10,105 nucleotides of DNA from an uncultured Bergeyella sp. (GTDB lineage: Bacteria; Bacteroidota; Bacteroidia; Flavobacteriales; Weeksellaceae). The notes under the pieces were generated by a model. The model worked only from the letters and a program-made list of their open reading frames with translations, searched no databases and had not been told where the DNA came from. Each line of letters begins with the position of its first letter. Within the stretch, counting starts at the first letter, position 1. Below are positions 1-6,902 of the stretch, in pieces. Location of the stretch: NCBI GenBank assembly GCA_916710115.1, contig CAKAOY010000030.1:1-10105 (forward strand). The letters are read 5' to 3'. The position numbers and the translations under genes were made by a program.

Positions 1-1
1 G

Positions 2-1282
2 CCAAGTATTTTGTGGATTTCAGAGATAGGTCTTACTAGAGGAATTTCCAATTTGGATTTACTTTTGGGGCAAATGTCCATTTGGCATATATTACAGGCA
101 GGATTTTCTCATTTTTCCGACCCTTATTTGAAGATTAATATCATTTTATTAATTAGCTACCTAATCTATCTTATTGAGAAAAAATCATATATTCATTTAT
201 TATTTTTCCCTATTTTATTTCTATTCGGCCAATCTCCCAGTCCAGATTTACCAGTTATTGTTTTTTCATTAATTCTACTTAATGAAATAATTGATAAAAA
301 TGAGAATATCAATGGATTATTTGCTTTATCTATTTTTATTTTTATGATAAAACCCACAGCTGTTTGGGTGGTTATTTTCACATTCCTTTATGGTATTTTT
401 TACTTTAAATTTACCTTCAAATGGATTTGGGTAGGAACTTTTTTGATGGGATTATTTATTTTTAAAAATATTTGGTTATTTGGATATCCTATTTTCCCAA
501 TGAATATTTTGGATTTGGGAGTAAGCTGGAAACCCAATCCTGAGTTGATGAGAGATTCTGCAGAGATTGCTATTTCTAAGACCTACGATATGCAATATTC
601 ATATCAGGAAATTATGCAATTTTCCACTTACGACTACATCAAAAATTGGTTTTTATTGAGTGGTATCAAGGGAAAAATCCACACTCTTTTTATTCTTTCT
701 TTGCTAACGATGCTTATTTTTTCAATCAGAGCTAACAAAAAAATATTTTACCTATTGAGTTTTTCTATTATTATAAAAAGTACTATTGTTTTATTATTTT
801 CAGCTCAATATCGTTTTTTCATTGAGATATTTTTTGTTGTTTTCTTCATTTTGCTGTATCAAAAAATTTCTAATAAACTCATTTTATCAGTATTTTTTGG
901 TGGAACGATAATTGTTGGAAGTATTTTGAGCCAACCTAGTTTGATACGCAAACATATCCCAAGTTTTCGGTTAGGAGAATTTATGAGTGGATTTCTCCCT
1001 TCTCAATTGATAAAACCGCATGTTTATCGCTTAAACAATTACGAGACGCATAAAATTGGTAATTTAACATTTCATTTTACACGGGTATCAGATTTTAGTT
1101 TTGATACACCTCCACCATCTATTTCTATAAGTTTTCTATGGCTTTATTTGAAATTTGGGATTTTTCCTCAGCAAAATACAGAGAACATCCGTGATGGTAT
1201 TTATTGGCGAAAACTTACAAAAAAAGAAAAAAAACAATTAGAAGATATTTTAATAAATAACAAAAAAAAGAGGTTACCATAA
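2..1282 (+). CDS. Polytopic membrane protein, 5' end outside window (possibly LIC_10190-like family)
   Basis: The frame is open from base 2, so the gene begins upstream of the window; the TTG at 11 is only the first permitted start codon inside it. Counting from that TTG, about nine hydrophobic segments lie between residues 40 and 310, followed by a soluble tail of about 100 residues. Visible motifs are SPSPDLP (75-81), KNIWLFGYPIFP (152-163) and SWKPNP (172-177), with a YDTP-like DTPPPS segment near the C terminus. From memory these recall the LIC_10190-type membrane proteins of Bacteroidota and Leptospira, large envelope proteins of unknown activity that resemble GT-C glycosyltransferases or polysaccharide polymerases. 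That family link is tentative; multi-pass membrane protein is safe. The 3' end is very A-rich and lysine-rich. The stop codon lies in the loop of the terminator shared with convergent argS. Confidence 0.75.
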   Translation, partial: PSILWISEIGLTRGISNLDLLLGQMSIWHILQAGFSHFSDPYLKINIILLISYLIYLIEKKSYIHLLFFPILFLFGQSPSPDLPVIVFSLILLNEIIDKNENINGLFALSIFIFMIKPTAVWVVIFTFLYGIFYFKFTFKWIWVGTFLMGLFIFKNIWLFGYPIFPMNILDLGVSWKPNPELMRDSAEIAISKTYDMQYSYQEIMQFSTYDYIKNWFLLSGIKGKIHTLFILSLLTMLIFSIRANKKIFYLLSFSIIIKSTIVLLFSAQYRFFIEIFFVVFFILLYQKISNKLILSVFFGGTIIVGSILSQPSLIRKHIPSFRLGEFMSGFLPSQLIKPHVYRLNNYETHKIGNLTFHFTRVSDFSFDTPPPSISISFLWLYLKFGIFPQQNTENIRDGIYWRKLTKKEKKQLEDILINNKKKRLP

Positions 1283-1296
1283 GATACCTCTTTTTT
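1264..1296. terminator. Bidirectional terminator between convergent membrane-protein gene and argS
   Basis: AAAAAAGAGGT (1264-1274) and ACCTCTTTTTT (1286-1296) form a perfect 11-bp inverted repeat around an 11-base loop. The A run on one side and the T run on the other provide a U-tract in both directions. The + gene ends inside the loop and argS ends 25 bases beyond, as expected of a shared terminator for convergent genes. Confidence 0.8.
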
Positions 1297-1320
1297 ATTA
1301 TACATCTGTAAATATGCTAT

Positions 1321-3084
1321 TTACATTCTATTAACCACACCTATTCCTAGCAAGTTTAATGATTTTTTGATAGTAGCACCCACAAGTTCCGACAGTGCCA
1401 AACGGAAATTTTTAACATCAATATTTTCATTGTTTAGAATAGGATTATTTTGGTAGAAGGCATTGTAGGATTTCACCAATTCATAGACATAATTTGCGAT
1501 ATGAGCTGGGCTAAGAGCATTTGCAGACTTTGCTACGACCTCGCGGTAATCCATCAATAAGGTAAGTAACTCCTTCTCAAAGTCGTTCAAGGAAATAGAC
1601 TTCGTAGCATCAAAATTTATAGACTCTACCTTGCTAAGTAACGACTGAATTCGGGCATAAGTATATTGTATAAAAGGTCCCGTATTTCCATTAAAATCAA
1701 TACTTTCCTCTGGATTGAAAAGCATTTTTTTCTTTGGATCTACTTTTAGCATAAAATACTTCAATGCCCCGAGCCCTACAATTTCGTAGGATTTTTCTTT
1801 TTCTTCCTCAGTAAGATTTTCCAATTTTCCGAGTTCTTGTGCCTTTTGTTTTGCGGTTTCATACATTTCCTGCATCAAATCATCAGCATCTACTACGGTT
1901 CCCTCACGGGATTTCATTTTTCCATTTGGGAGTTCTACCATACCATACGAAAGGTGATATAGGTGTTTTGCCCAATCATAGCCCAATTTTTTTAATACTA
2001 AGAAAAGTACTTGGAAATGATAATCCTGCTCGTTACCCACAGTGTATATCAATCGTTGGATGTTATTTTGTTTGAATCGTTCTACAGCGGTTCCCAAATC
2101 CTGAGTCATATATACGGAGGTACCATCGGAGCGAAGAAGAAGTTTTTGATCCAATCCCTCATCAGTCAAATCTATCCATACAGAGCCGTCTTCTTTTTGG
2201 AAGAATATATTCTTTTGTAAGCCTTCTTGGATTAGGTCTTTCCCAAGAAGATAGGTATTACTCTCGTATTGTACTTGGTCAAAATTCACTCCCAATCGTT
2301 TATAAGTTTGGTTAAAACCATCATAAACCCACTCATTCATTGTTTTCCAGAGGGTTCTCACTTTTGGATCTTCCTTTTCCCAATCGAGGAGCATTTTTTG
2401 TGCTTCTATGATACTTGGTGCGTGTTTTTTAGCTGTTTCTTCATCTTCGCCTTGTTCTTTCAGAGCGAATATTTCATTTTTATAATGTTTATCAAACTCC
2501 ACATAATAGTTTCCTACCAACTTATCTCCCTTAGTTTCGGTACTTTCTGGAGTTGCTCCATTGCCATATTTTTCCCAAGCCAGCATAGATTTACAGATAT
2601 GAATTCCTCTATCATTAATTATCTGAGTTTTAATAACTTCATATCCATCTTCTTCTAAAATATTTGCCACGGAAAACCCTAAAAGATTATTTCGAATATG
2701 CCCCAAATGTAGCGGTTTGTTCGTATTTGGTGAAGAGTATTCCACCATTATTGTTTCATTTCTAGGTGAAATATTGTGGAGGTTTATTTTTATATTCTCA
2801 AAATTTTCAATAAAAATTTTATCTGATAATTTTAGATTCAAGAAGCCCTTTACAATGTTATAATTTTCAATAAAATCTACCTCGGCAACGAGCTTTTCGC
2901 CAATTTCGGTGGCTATAATTTCTGGGCTTTTTTTCAGAATCTTCACCAGAGGAAAAACTACCAAAGTAAAATCTCCCTCAAAATCTGCCTTTGTTTTTTG
3001 GAGTTCTACCTCCATATTTTCTATTTGGAAAAATTTCTCTAAAACCTTCTGTATGTGTTGTTGTAAAATATTTTTTATATTCAT
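1321..3084 (-). CDS. argS: Arginyl-tRNA synthetase
   Basis: This class I aminoacyl-tRNA synthetase charges tRNA-Arg with arginine using ATP, in the cytoplasm. The 587 residues match the usual length. An N-terminal Arg-specific Add-1 domain (about 1-105) precedes the Rossmann catalytic core with the HIGH-type signature SSPNTNKPLHLGH (117-129). The KMSKS-type loop is GKMKSREG (388-395), and the C-terminal DALR anticodon-binding helical domain includes GPFIQYTYARIQSLL. The ATG start has no clear Shine-Dalgarno, normal for Bacteroidota. I see no TAnnTTTG promoter in the 140 bases upstream, so it is probably read from the DUF3109/glycosyltransferase transcript. The upstream gene, in its alternative frame, would stop one base before this ATG, so translational coupling is possible (inference). 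The identification is secure. Confidence 0.97.
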   Translation of the reverse strand: MNIKNILQQHIQKVLEKFFQIENMEVELQKTKADFEGDFTLVVFPLVKILKKSPEIIATEIGEKLVAEVDFIENYNIVKGFLNLKLSDKIFIENFENIKINLHNISPRNETIMVEYSSPNTNKPLHLGHIRNNLLGFSVANILEEDGYEVIKTQIINDRGIHICKSMLAWEKYGNGATPESTETKGDKLVGNYYVEFDKHYKNEIFALKEQGEDEETAKKHAPSIIEAQKMLLDWEKEDPKVRTLWKTMNEWVYDGFNQTYKRLGVNFDQVQYESNTYLLGKDLIQEGLQKNIFFQKEDGSVWIDLTDEGLDQKLLLRSDGTSVYMTQDLGTAVERFKQNNIQRLIYTVGNEQDYHFQVLFLVLKKLGYDWAKHLYHLSYGMVELPNGKMKSREGTVVDADDLMQEMYETAKQKAQELGKLENLTEEEKEKSYEIVGLGALKYFMLKVDPKKKMLFNPEESIDFNGNTGPFIQYTYARIQSLLSKVESINFDATKSISLNDFEKELLTLLMDYREVVAKSANALSPAHIANYVYELVKSYNAFYQNNPILNNENIDVKNFRLALSELVGATIKKSLNLLGIGVVNRM

Positions 3085-3085
3085 T

Positions 3086-3259
3086 TTAATTATTTTTTAT
3101 AGCATTAAAAAAATCTTTTTCATTCCTTACTACATATATTTTCCCTTCTAATGGTTTAACATAATAATATGGGAATTTTTTTAAGTTTAATAAATATCCT
3201 TCATCATATTGCGGAATTTCCTTTACATCTTTATCGATAAAAACTCTTGAGCCCGAGCA
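3086..3259 (-). other. Out-of-frame 57-codon continuation of the membrane glycosyltransferase gene
   Basis: Just downstream of the seven-G run, the frame that begins TGC TCG GGC stays open for 57 codons and stops with TAA one base before the argS ATG. It reads CSGSRVFIDKDVKEIPQYDE and onward, a normal-looking mixed peptide containing KFPYYYVKP and GKIYVVRNEKDFF. The other two frames close within 10-14 codons of the run. With eight Gs the upstream gene would run straight through it and give a 507-residue protein; with five Gs, 506 residues. I read it as the true C terminus in an 'on' state, or as evidence of a one-base indel. Chance cannot be excluded without homologues. Confidence 0.65.
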
Positions 3260-4608
3260 CCCCCCCTATTAATATGCTGAAAACCAGATACTTTGCATAA
3301 AAAACTCGTTTCCCAAGTATTATTATAAATAGGTTCGCGTAGTATAAAATGTTGGTCTTCACTTATCTTATATATATTATAATCTATTGCCAAACGAGCA
3401 ATGTTTTGATCTTTTGAAGATAGTGTTTTTATCAAAGATTTTGTTTTTTTGAATAGAGAAATATTAAACTCATTAGCATAAATCCACGCATTTTTTATGG
3501 ATATTGCCGTCACTGACAACAAGAAAAATCCCAAAAACAATGTTCCTTTTGCCACCTTAGGTGATTTTTTTGATATATAAAATACACCTGCAACGAGCAC
3601 TACACCAAATAGCAATTTGGACGCTCCCATCACCCTATTACTAAAATAATATAAATTAGGAAGATAGTCTGATAAAAAGTAAATTCCATTCGTAAGGACA
3701 AAACCTATAATAGATAATTTCAGAACTTTATCTAAATTCTTTATCTCTCTGAACTTATATTTCGCCACTTGTAAAACGAACAATATATTGACCATTATAA
3801 GTACAACGAAATCCTCTATAGAATAAAATCGTATCGCTATAACACCTCTGACGATGCTCTTTATCAAACTAAATGAGTAGGTTAATATCAATTTATAAAT
3901 AACTTGGAAATCTCTAGATACATTGAATATTTTACCGATTCTTTCTCTATTTGTAGAATTGACAAATAGCAAATCCCTTAGTGCAAATCTATAAAAAAAA
4001 TAAAATACCACTGGTGTCAAGACCAGCATCACGATATAGTGTTTATATTCTCTACTGCTCTTAAATTTGTTTTTTTGGATTAATAAGATATTTAATAATA
4101 GTAGTGGTATGCAAATTTCGTAACTCAAAATAGATAACAAGAAAAACAACGAACTTATCAATAAATTTCTCCTATTATAATCCTTTTTAAGGTATATCAA
4201 TGACAAGCAATAGAAACCTATCGCCATATTTGAATTGAGCATTATCATTGAGTAGAAACTAGAAGTTCCTATTGGCAAAATAATGTATAACAATGTCCCC
4301 AAATAGGCGAACAATTCATTCTCCACATACAACATCAATGTTTTGTACACCAAATAAACGGATATTATAACAAAAATATAAGCAAGATAATAATAGTAGT
4401 CTGAGTAATGCATAAGCTCCATTAAAATCCCCATTGGAATTGCAGATAACGGTCTTGTCGTAAAATTAGAATGATTAATAGTCTCAGAAAACGAAACTCC
4501 ACTCCAACCCAAATCATCTGCTAAAAATACACTATTAACAACCATACTTCCCAATAAATAGAAAAGTAATAGACTTATAACGATGGTTATATTTTTTTTA
4601 TTTAACAT
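3223..4608 (-). CDS. GT-C-like polytopic membrane glycosyltransferase, 3' end probably frameshifted at a poly-G run
   Basis: The 461-residue product has an N-terminal membrane anchor (about 6-28), then an extracytoplasmic acidic pair in ADDLG (30-34) and TTRPLS (50-55), followed by roughly ten more hydrophobic segments to about residue 380. It ends in a short soluble tail. This layout, with acidic residues just after the first membrane segment, is that of GT-C enzymes that transfer sugars from polyprenyl-phosphate donors to lipids, glycans or proteins. Donor and acceptor are unknown, and no named family is certain. The start ATG lies 20 bases after the DUF3109 stop, so the two are probably cotranscribed. 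The last residues (ARAQEFLSIKM) follow a GGGGGGG run and look spurious: another frame continues 57 codons to the argS start. Envelope polysaccharide or glycolipid modification is the likeliest role (inference). Confidence 0.75.
   Translation of the reverse strand: MLNKKNITIVISLLLFYLLGSMVVNSVFLADDLGWSGVSFSETINHSNFTTRPLSAIPMGILMELMHYSDYYYYLAYIFVIISVYLVYKTLMLYVENELFAYLGTLLYIILPIGTSSFYSMIMLNSNMAIGFYCLSLIYLKKDYNRRNLLISSLFFLLSILSYEICIPLLLLNILLIQKNKFKSSREYKHYIVMLVLTPVVFYFFYRFALRDLLFVNSTNRERIGKIFNVSRDFQVIYKLILTYSFSLIKSIVRGVIAIRFYSIEDFVVLIMVNILFVLQVAKYKFREIKNLDKVLKLSIIGFVLTNGIYFLSDYLPNLYYFSNRVMGASKLLFGVVLVAGVFYISKKSPKVAKGTLFLGFFLLSVTAISIKNAWIYANEFNISLFKKTKSLIKTLSSKDQNIARLAIDYNIYKISEDQHFILREPIYNNTWETSFLCKVSGFQHINRGGARAQEFLSIKM
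3260..3266 (-). repeat. Seven-G homopolymer run inside the membrane glycosyltransferase gene
   Basis: Seven consecutive Gs on the coding (minus) strand encode part of R448-G449-G450. In an A+T-rich segment this is the only G or C run of this length I found. It sits exactly where the reading frame changes from a long conserved-looking protein to an abrupt stop. Poly-G runs are the classic slipped-strand mispairing site in phase-variable surface-glycan genes of other bacteria. They are also a common place for sequencing or assembly indels. Confidence 0.9.
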
Positions 4609-4628
4609 ATTTGTTTTTTACTTTCTAA

Positions 4629-5216
4629 TTATCGTTTTCCATACTCTTTACTCCATTCTTCTGCTGCTTCAGATAGCGTTTCATAAAATTCCTCTCCGTA
4701 TTTTCTTATCAAAGGTGTTTTAAGGAATTTATAGACTGGCACCTGCAACTCCATACCCAAGGCACAAGCATCGGAGCAAATAGGCCACTCGTGATAGTTG
4801 AGAGCAGAAAATTCAGAATATTCCGTAATACGAATCGGATACAAATGGCACGAAATAGGCTTTTGCCAATCTACCTTACCCTCTTCATATGCCTTTTCAA
4901 TAGCACATTTCGTAATTCCTCTTTCGTCAAAAGTTACATAAGCACACTCCCTACCATTCACCAAAGGCGTTACATAATCTCCATCGTAAGGGTCTATCGC
5001 CCAAGTCCCCTGCTCCTCAATTGCTTTTATGCCTTCCTCGGTGAGATATGGCTTCACCTTTTCATAAATATCCTCTAATATTTTTGTTTCGCTTTTATCC
5101 AACGGAGCCCCTGCATCACCCTCCACACAGCACTCACCCTTGCATTTGGACAAATTACACACAAACTCCTCGGAAAACAACTCCTCTGATATAAGTTTAT
5201 CGTCTATCTGTATCAT
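4629..5216 (-). CDS. DUF3109 family protein (cysteine-rich, probable metal or Fe-S binder)
   Basis: This 195-residue cytoplasmic protein has no signal peptide or membrane segment. It opens MIQIDDKLISEELF, the usual N terminus of the DUF3109 family of Bacteroidota. Nine cysteines stand at 20, 25, 29, 30, 91, 104, 123, 147 and 151. They include C-x4-C-x3-CC followed by VEGDAGAPL, the ISCHLYPIR segment and CSDAC near residues 147-151. The pattern recalls YkgJ-type cysteine-cluster proteins and suggests a bound metal or Fe-S cluster, but the function is unknown. The frame could start 16 codons earlier at 5264, but that extension covers the promoter -7 box at 5234-5241, so the internal ATG is preferred. 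It is the first gene of the cluster leading into the membrane glycosyltransferase and argS. Confidence 0.88.
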   Translation of the reverse strand: MIQIDDKLISEELFSEEFVCNLSKCKGECCVEGDAGAPLDKSETKILEDIYEKVKPYLTEEGIKAIEEQGTWAIDPYDGDYVTPLVNGRECAYVTFDERGITKCAIEKAYEEGKVDWQKPISCHLYPIRITEYSEFSALNYHEWPICSDACALGMELQVPVYKFLKTPLIRKYGEEFYETLSEAAEEWSKEYGKR

Positions 5217-5233
5217 TTTTCTTAATTGAGAAG

Positions 5234-5265
5234 CAAAATTATAATATTTTACATCGTTAAACAAA
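5234..5265 (-). promoter_or_regulatory. Promoter of the DUF3109-glycosyltransferase-argS cluster
   Basis: On the minus strand TTTG (5262-5265), 20 bases, then TAATTTTG (5234-5241) matches the Bacteroidota sigma-A consensus closely. It lies 17 bases before the chosen DUF3109 ATG, giving a very short leader. Confidence 0.7.
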
Positions 5266-5274
5266 GTTTAACGA
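5254..5274. promoter_or_regulatory. Perfect palindrome covering the -33 box (candidate operator)
   Basis: TCGTTAAAC AAA GTTTAACGA is a perfect 9-bp inverted repeat with a 3-base centre. It spans the TTTG -33 element of the DUF3109 promoter. It has no following T run and lies upstream of transcription, so it is better read as a dimeric repressor site than a terminator. The regulator is unknown. Confidence 0.45.
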
Positions 5275-5302
5275 AATTTAAATTCATTTTTAATACCTCC
5301 TA

Positions 5303-5338
5303 TAAAAAAAAACAAAACCTCTCAGATATTTGAGAGGT
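5303..5338 (-). terminator. Rho-independent terminator of the DUF3276 gene
   Basis: The minus strand reads ACCTCTCA, AATATC, TGAGAGGT, an 8-bp stem with a 6-base loop (5317-5338), followed by TTTTGTTTTTTTTT. It begins 21 bases after the DUF3276 stop and separates that gene from the DUF3109 promoter. Confidence 0.85.
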
Positions 5339-5359
5339 GTCTATAAAAGTTATTTTATA

Positions 5360-5692
5360 TTAAATCTCGCTATCGCTGTTAATGGTAAAACGAGATTTGA
5401 AATTTTTATCATGTTTTTCAGAAATCACATCTTCTCCCTTTTCATTGATAATAAACTCAGCAGACTCTTGGAACAAATCCATAAAAGCCCTAAAATCCTC
5501 TTTATAAAGGTAGATTTTATGCTTCTCAAAATTCGCCTCACCATTATCACTAAAATGTTTTTTACTCTCCGTAATAGTCAAATAATAATCTCCCGCTTTC
5601 GTCTCTCTTACATCAAAAAAATATGTTCTCCTCCCAGCTTTCAATACTTTCGTGAAAATTTCATTTTCGTTGCGTTCCTTATAATCACTCAT
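5360..5692 (-). CDS. DUF3276 / PUR-alpha-like nucleic-acid-binding protein
   Basis: The 110-residue protein carries one PUR-type repeat: EIFTKVLKAGRRTYFFDVRE (11-30), DYYLTITESKK (35-45) and KHKIYLYKEDF (57-67). It ends in the FKSRF segment common in the family. Bacterial PUR-domain proteins fold as a beta-sheet plus helix, dimerise and bind single-stranded DNA or RNA; the cellular role in Flavobacteriia is unsettled. The family is very widespread in Bacteroidota and the length is normal. A start nine codons upstream (5719) is possible in frame, but it lies only four bases from the promoter -7 box, too close to be transcribed. MSDYKERNENEIF is the usual N terminus, so 5692 is chosen. It is monocistronic, with its own terminator. 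Confidence 0.92.
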   Translation of the reverse strand: MSDYKERNENEIFTKVLKAGRRTYFFDVRETKAGDYYLTITESKKHFSDNGEANFEKHKIYLYKEDFRAFMDLFQESAEFIINEKGEDVISEKHDKNFKSRFTINSDSEI

Positions 5693-5722
5693 TGTAAATA
5701 ATTTTTTAAATATCTTCAATCA

Positions 5723-5752
5723 CAAATATAAGAAAAATTTATTAATCCACAA
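5723..5752 (-). promoter_or_regulatory. Promoter of the DUF3276 gene
   Basis: Minus-strand TTG (5750-5752), 19 bases, TATATTTG (5723-5730) fits the Bacteroidota promoter consensus. The -7 box is about 30 bases upstream of the chosen ATG. Confidence 0.7.
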
Positions 5753-5920
5753 TATTTTTTCTCAAATTATCAGTAAAGATATGATTATCAATGATTAACA
5801 AATTAATTTATATTAAAAAATATTAAAAATATTCTTCCAAAAAATGTAAATTTCGCATACAATAATTGACTAATCTATAAATAATTACCATTACAAAACA
5901 ATATTTTATTTTTATTTCCC

Positions 5921-5928
5921 TACTTTTG
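5921..5928 (+). promoter_or_regulatory. -7 box of the pspC-GNAT operon
   Basis: TACTTTTG matches TAnnTTTG and lies 24 bases before the chosen start. No convincing TTG is seen 19-21 bases upstream, so the -33 element is weak or absent. Confidence 0.5.
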
Positions 5929-5952
5929 TCGCGAAGTTTTCTTATTAACTTT

Positions 5953-6183
5953 ATGCAACCTATGCTTCAAGATTTAAGACACAGATTTGAGAGAGAATGG
6001 TTCGGAGTACTCGCTCGTTTAGGGACAAGGTTAGGTATCCCCATTAGTAAGTTAAGAGTTTTTTTCATATACTCTACTTTCGCCACGGCAGGATTTTTCT
6101 TCTTAATTTACCTATTCCTAGCTTTTTGCTTATGGGTGAAAGACATATTCATTATTCGTCGGCCAAATGTTTTTGACTTATGA
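5953..6183 (+). CDS. Short PspC-domain membrane protein
   Basis: The 76-residue protein is a single PspC domain. An amphipathic N-terminal part includes WFGVLARLGTRLGIP (16-30) and KLR (33-35), followed by one long membrane segment (about 36-62) and a basic cytoplasmic tail ending RRPNVFDL. PspC proteins sit in the inner membrane and in Proteobacteria help signal envelope stress, but this stand-alone short form lacks the DNA-binding and Psp partners. Its role in Flavobacteriia is not known. The frame can be extended to a TTG at 5926, but that codon overlaps the -7 box and is rejected. ATG at 5953 or 5962 is possible; MLQDLRHRFE from 5962 also looks like a normal family start. Its stop overlaps the GNAT start as ATGA. 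Confidence 0.85.
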   Translation: MQPMLQDLRHRFEREWFGVLARLGTRLGIPISKLRVFFIYSTFATAGFFFLIYLFLAFCLWVKDIFIIRRPNVFDL

Positions 6184-6707
6184 TTTTTAATATTGTCAGC
6201 CACAATAATCGCCCACTTATTGAAAGAATATTCCAATCATACGCCTCAACTTTTCCAGAAAACGAAAGGAGAGATTGGGCAAATTTCAACGACTTACTCA
6301 GCAACAAACAAGCCTCTATTCTAGAAATCATTGAAAACAAGCAGAGCATTGGATATATCGTTATTTGGAAAATTTTAGATTTTACTTTTGTAGAGCATTT
6401 TGAAGTGTTTGAACAGTTTAGAAATAAAAACTTTGGGACAAGTATACTAACTCAACTAAAAGAAACCTATAAATATATCATCTTAGAAATTGAACCTCCA
6501 TCACTCAACGATATAGCTCTCCGACGGCTGAACTTTTACCTCAGAAATAAATTCTATATAATTGATAACAATTATATCCAACCAAGCTACGGAGAAGGAA
6601 AAGAGCCTATTCCACTCTGTCTAATGGCAAATTTCACCCCTATCAATATATACGAAATAAAATCCCACATCTATTCCATTGTGTATAAAAATAAATTTTC
6701 CTTATGA
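6180..6707 (+). CDS. GNAT-family N-acetyltransferase
   Basis: This 175-residue cytoplasmic protein has the GNAT layout. It has an N-terminal beta-alpha part, central strands with GYIVIW (58-63) and FTFVEHFEVFEQFRNKNFG, and the acetyl-CoA-binding motif A as F-R-N-K-N-F-G-T (80-87). Motif B follows as RRLNFYLRNKFYIID (114-128), the usual R-x-x-FY-x-x-x-x-F pattern. It should transfer an acetyl group from acetyl-CoA to an amine; the substrate cannot be predicted. ATG overlaps the pspC stop by four bases (ATGA), so translation is probably coupled and the pair is an operon. The coding end runs into the terminator: the TGA stop is inside the left arm of the hairpin. Confidence 0.85.
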   Translation: MIFNIVSHNNRPLIERIFQSYASTFPENERRDWANFNDLLSNKQASILEIIENKQSIGYIVIWKILDFTFVEHFEVFEQFRNKNFGTSILTQLKETYKYIILEIEPPSLNDIALRRLNFYLRNKFYIIDNNYIQPSYGEGKEPIPLCLMANFTPINIYEIKSHIYSIVYKNKFSL

Positions 6708-6735
6708 TATCTACCATCATAAGGAAAGAGTTTTT
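6697..6735 (+). terminator. Terminator of the pspC-GNAT operon, overlapping the GNAT stop codon
   Basis: TTTCCTTATGAT (6697-6708) and ATCATAAGGAAA (6716-6727) form a perfect 12-bp stem with a 7-base loop, followed by GAG and TTTTT. The last three codons of the GNAT gene are the left arm. Confidence 0.8.
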
Positions 6736-6850
6736 GTGTTCTTGGAATCTTAACGAATATTCTTTTTCATTTTTTCAATAACATTAAATTCAACAATCGT
6801 GCCAAACTTATAAAAAAAACGCCCAGCACAATGCTTTTTTATCAAATTCA

Positions 6851-6879
6851 TTGTTTTTTCATAAAAAACACTATTTTTG
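6851..6879 (+). promoter_or_regulatory. Promoter of mscL
   Basis: TTG (6851-6853), 18 bases, TATTTTTG (6872-6879) fits the Bacteroidota consensus with slightly short spacing. It lies 23 bases before the mscL ATG, so mscL is transcribed independently of the GNAT operon. Confidence 0.6.
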
Positions 6880-6902
6880 CAGGCAATTAAAATAAACATA
6901 AA

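Noticed and set aside
1219..1234. Adjacent A7 and A8 runs near the 3' end of the first membrane-protein gene as a slippage switch
   Set aside because: A-runs are common in this A+T-rich DNA; the frame stays open to a terminator-associated stop, and there is no sign of an alternative long frame.
2269..2658. A 129-codon + strand open frame opposite argS
   Set aside because: It is antisense to the conserved catalytic region of argS, has a biased Phe/Ser/Ile-rich product typical of a complement-strand shadow, and no promoter.
3260..3266. Programmed ribosomal frameshifting at the G run rather than a DNA-level change
   Set aside because: There is no obvious heptameric slippery pattern with a downstream stem-loop or an upstream Shine-Dalgarno-like stimulator, and anti-SD pairing is weak in this group; DNA slippage or an indel is the simpler reading.
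5330..5701. A 123-codon + strand open frame opposite the DUF3276 gene
   Set aside because: The minus-strand frame is a clear DUF3276 protein with promoter and terminator; the + frame starts inside that terminator.
5753..5920. Possible small RNA or origin-like element in the A+T-rich gap between DUF3276 and pspC
   Set aside because: Only simple A/T-rich imperfect repeats (for example AAAAAATATTAAAAATATT) are visible; there is no strong hairpin with a T run and no iteron pattern.
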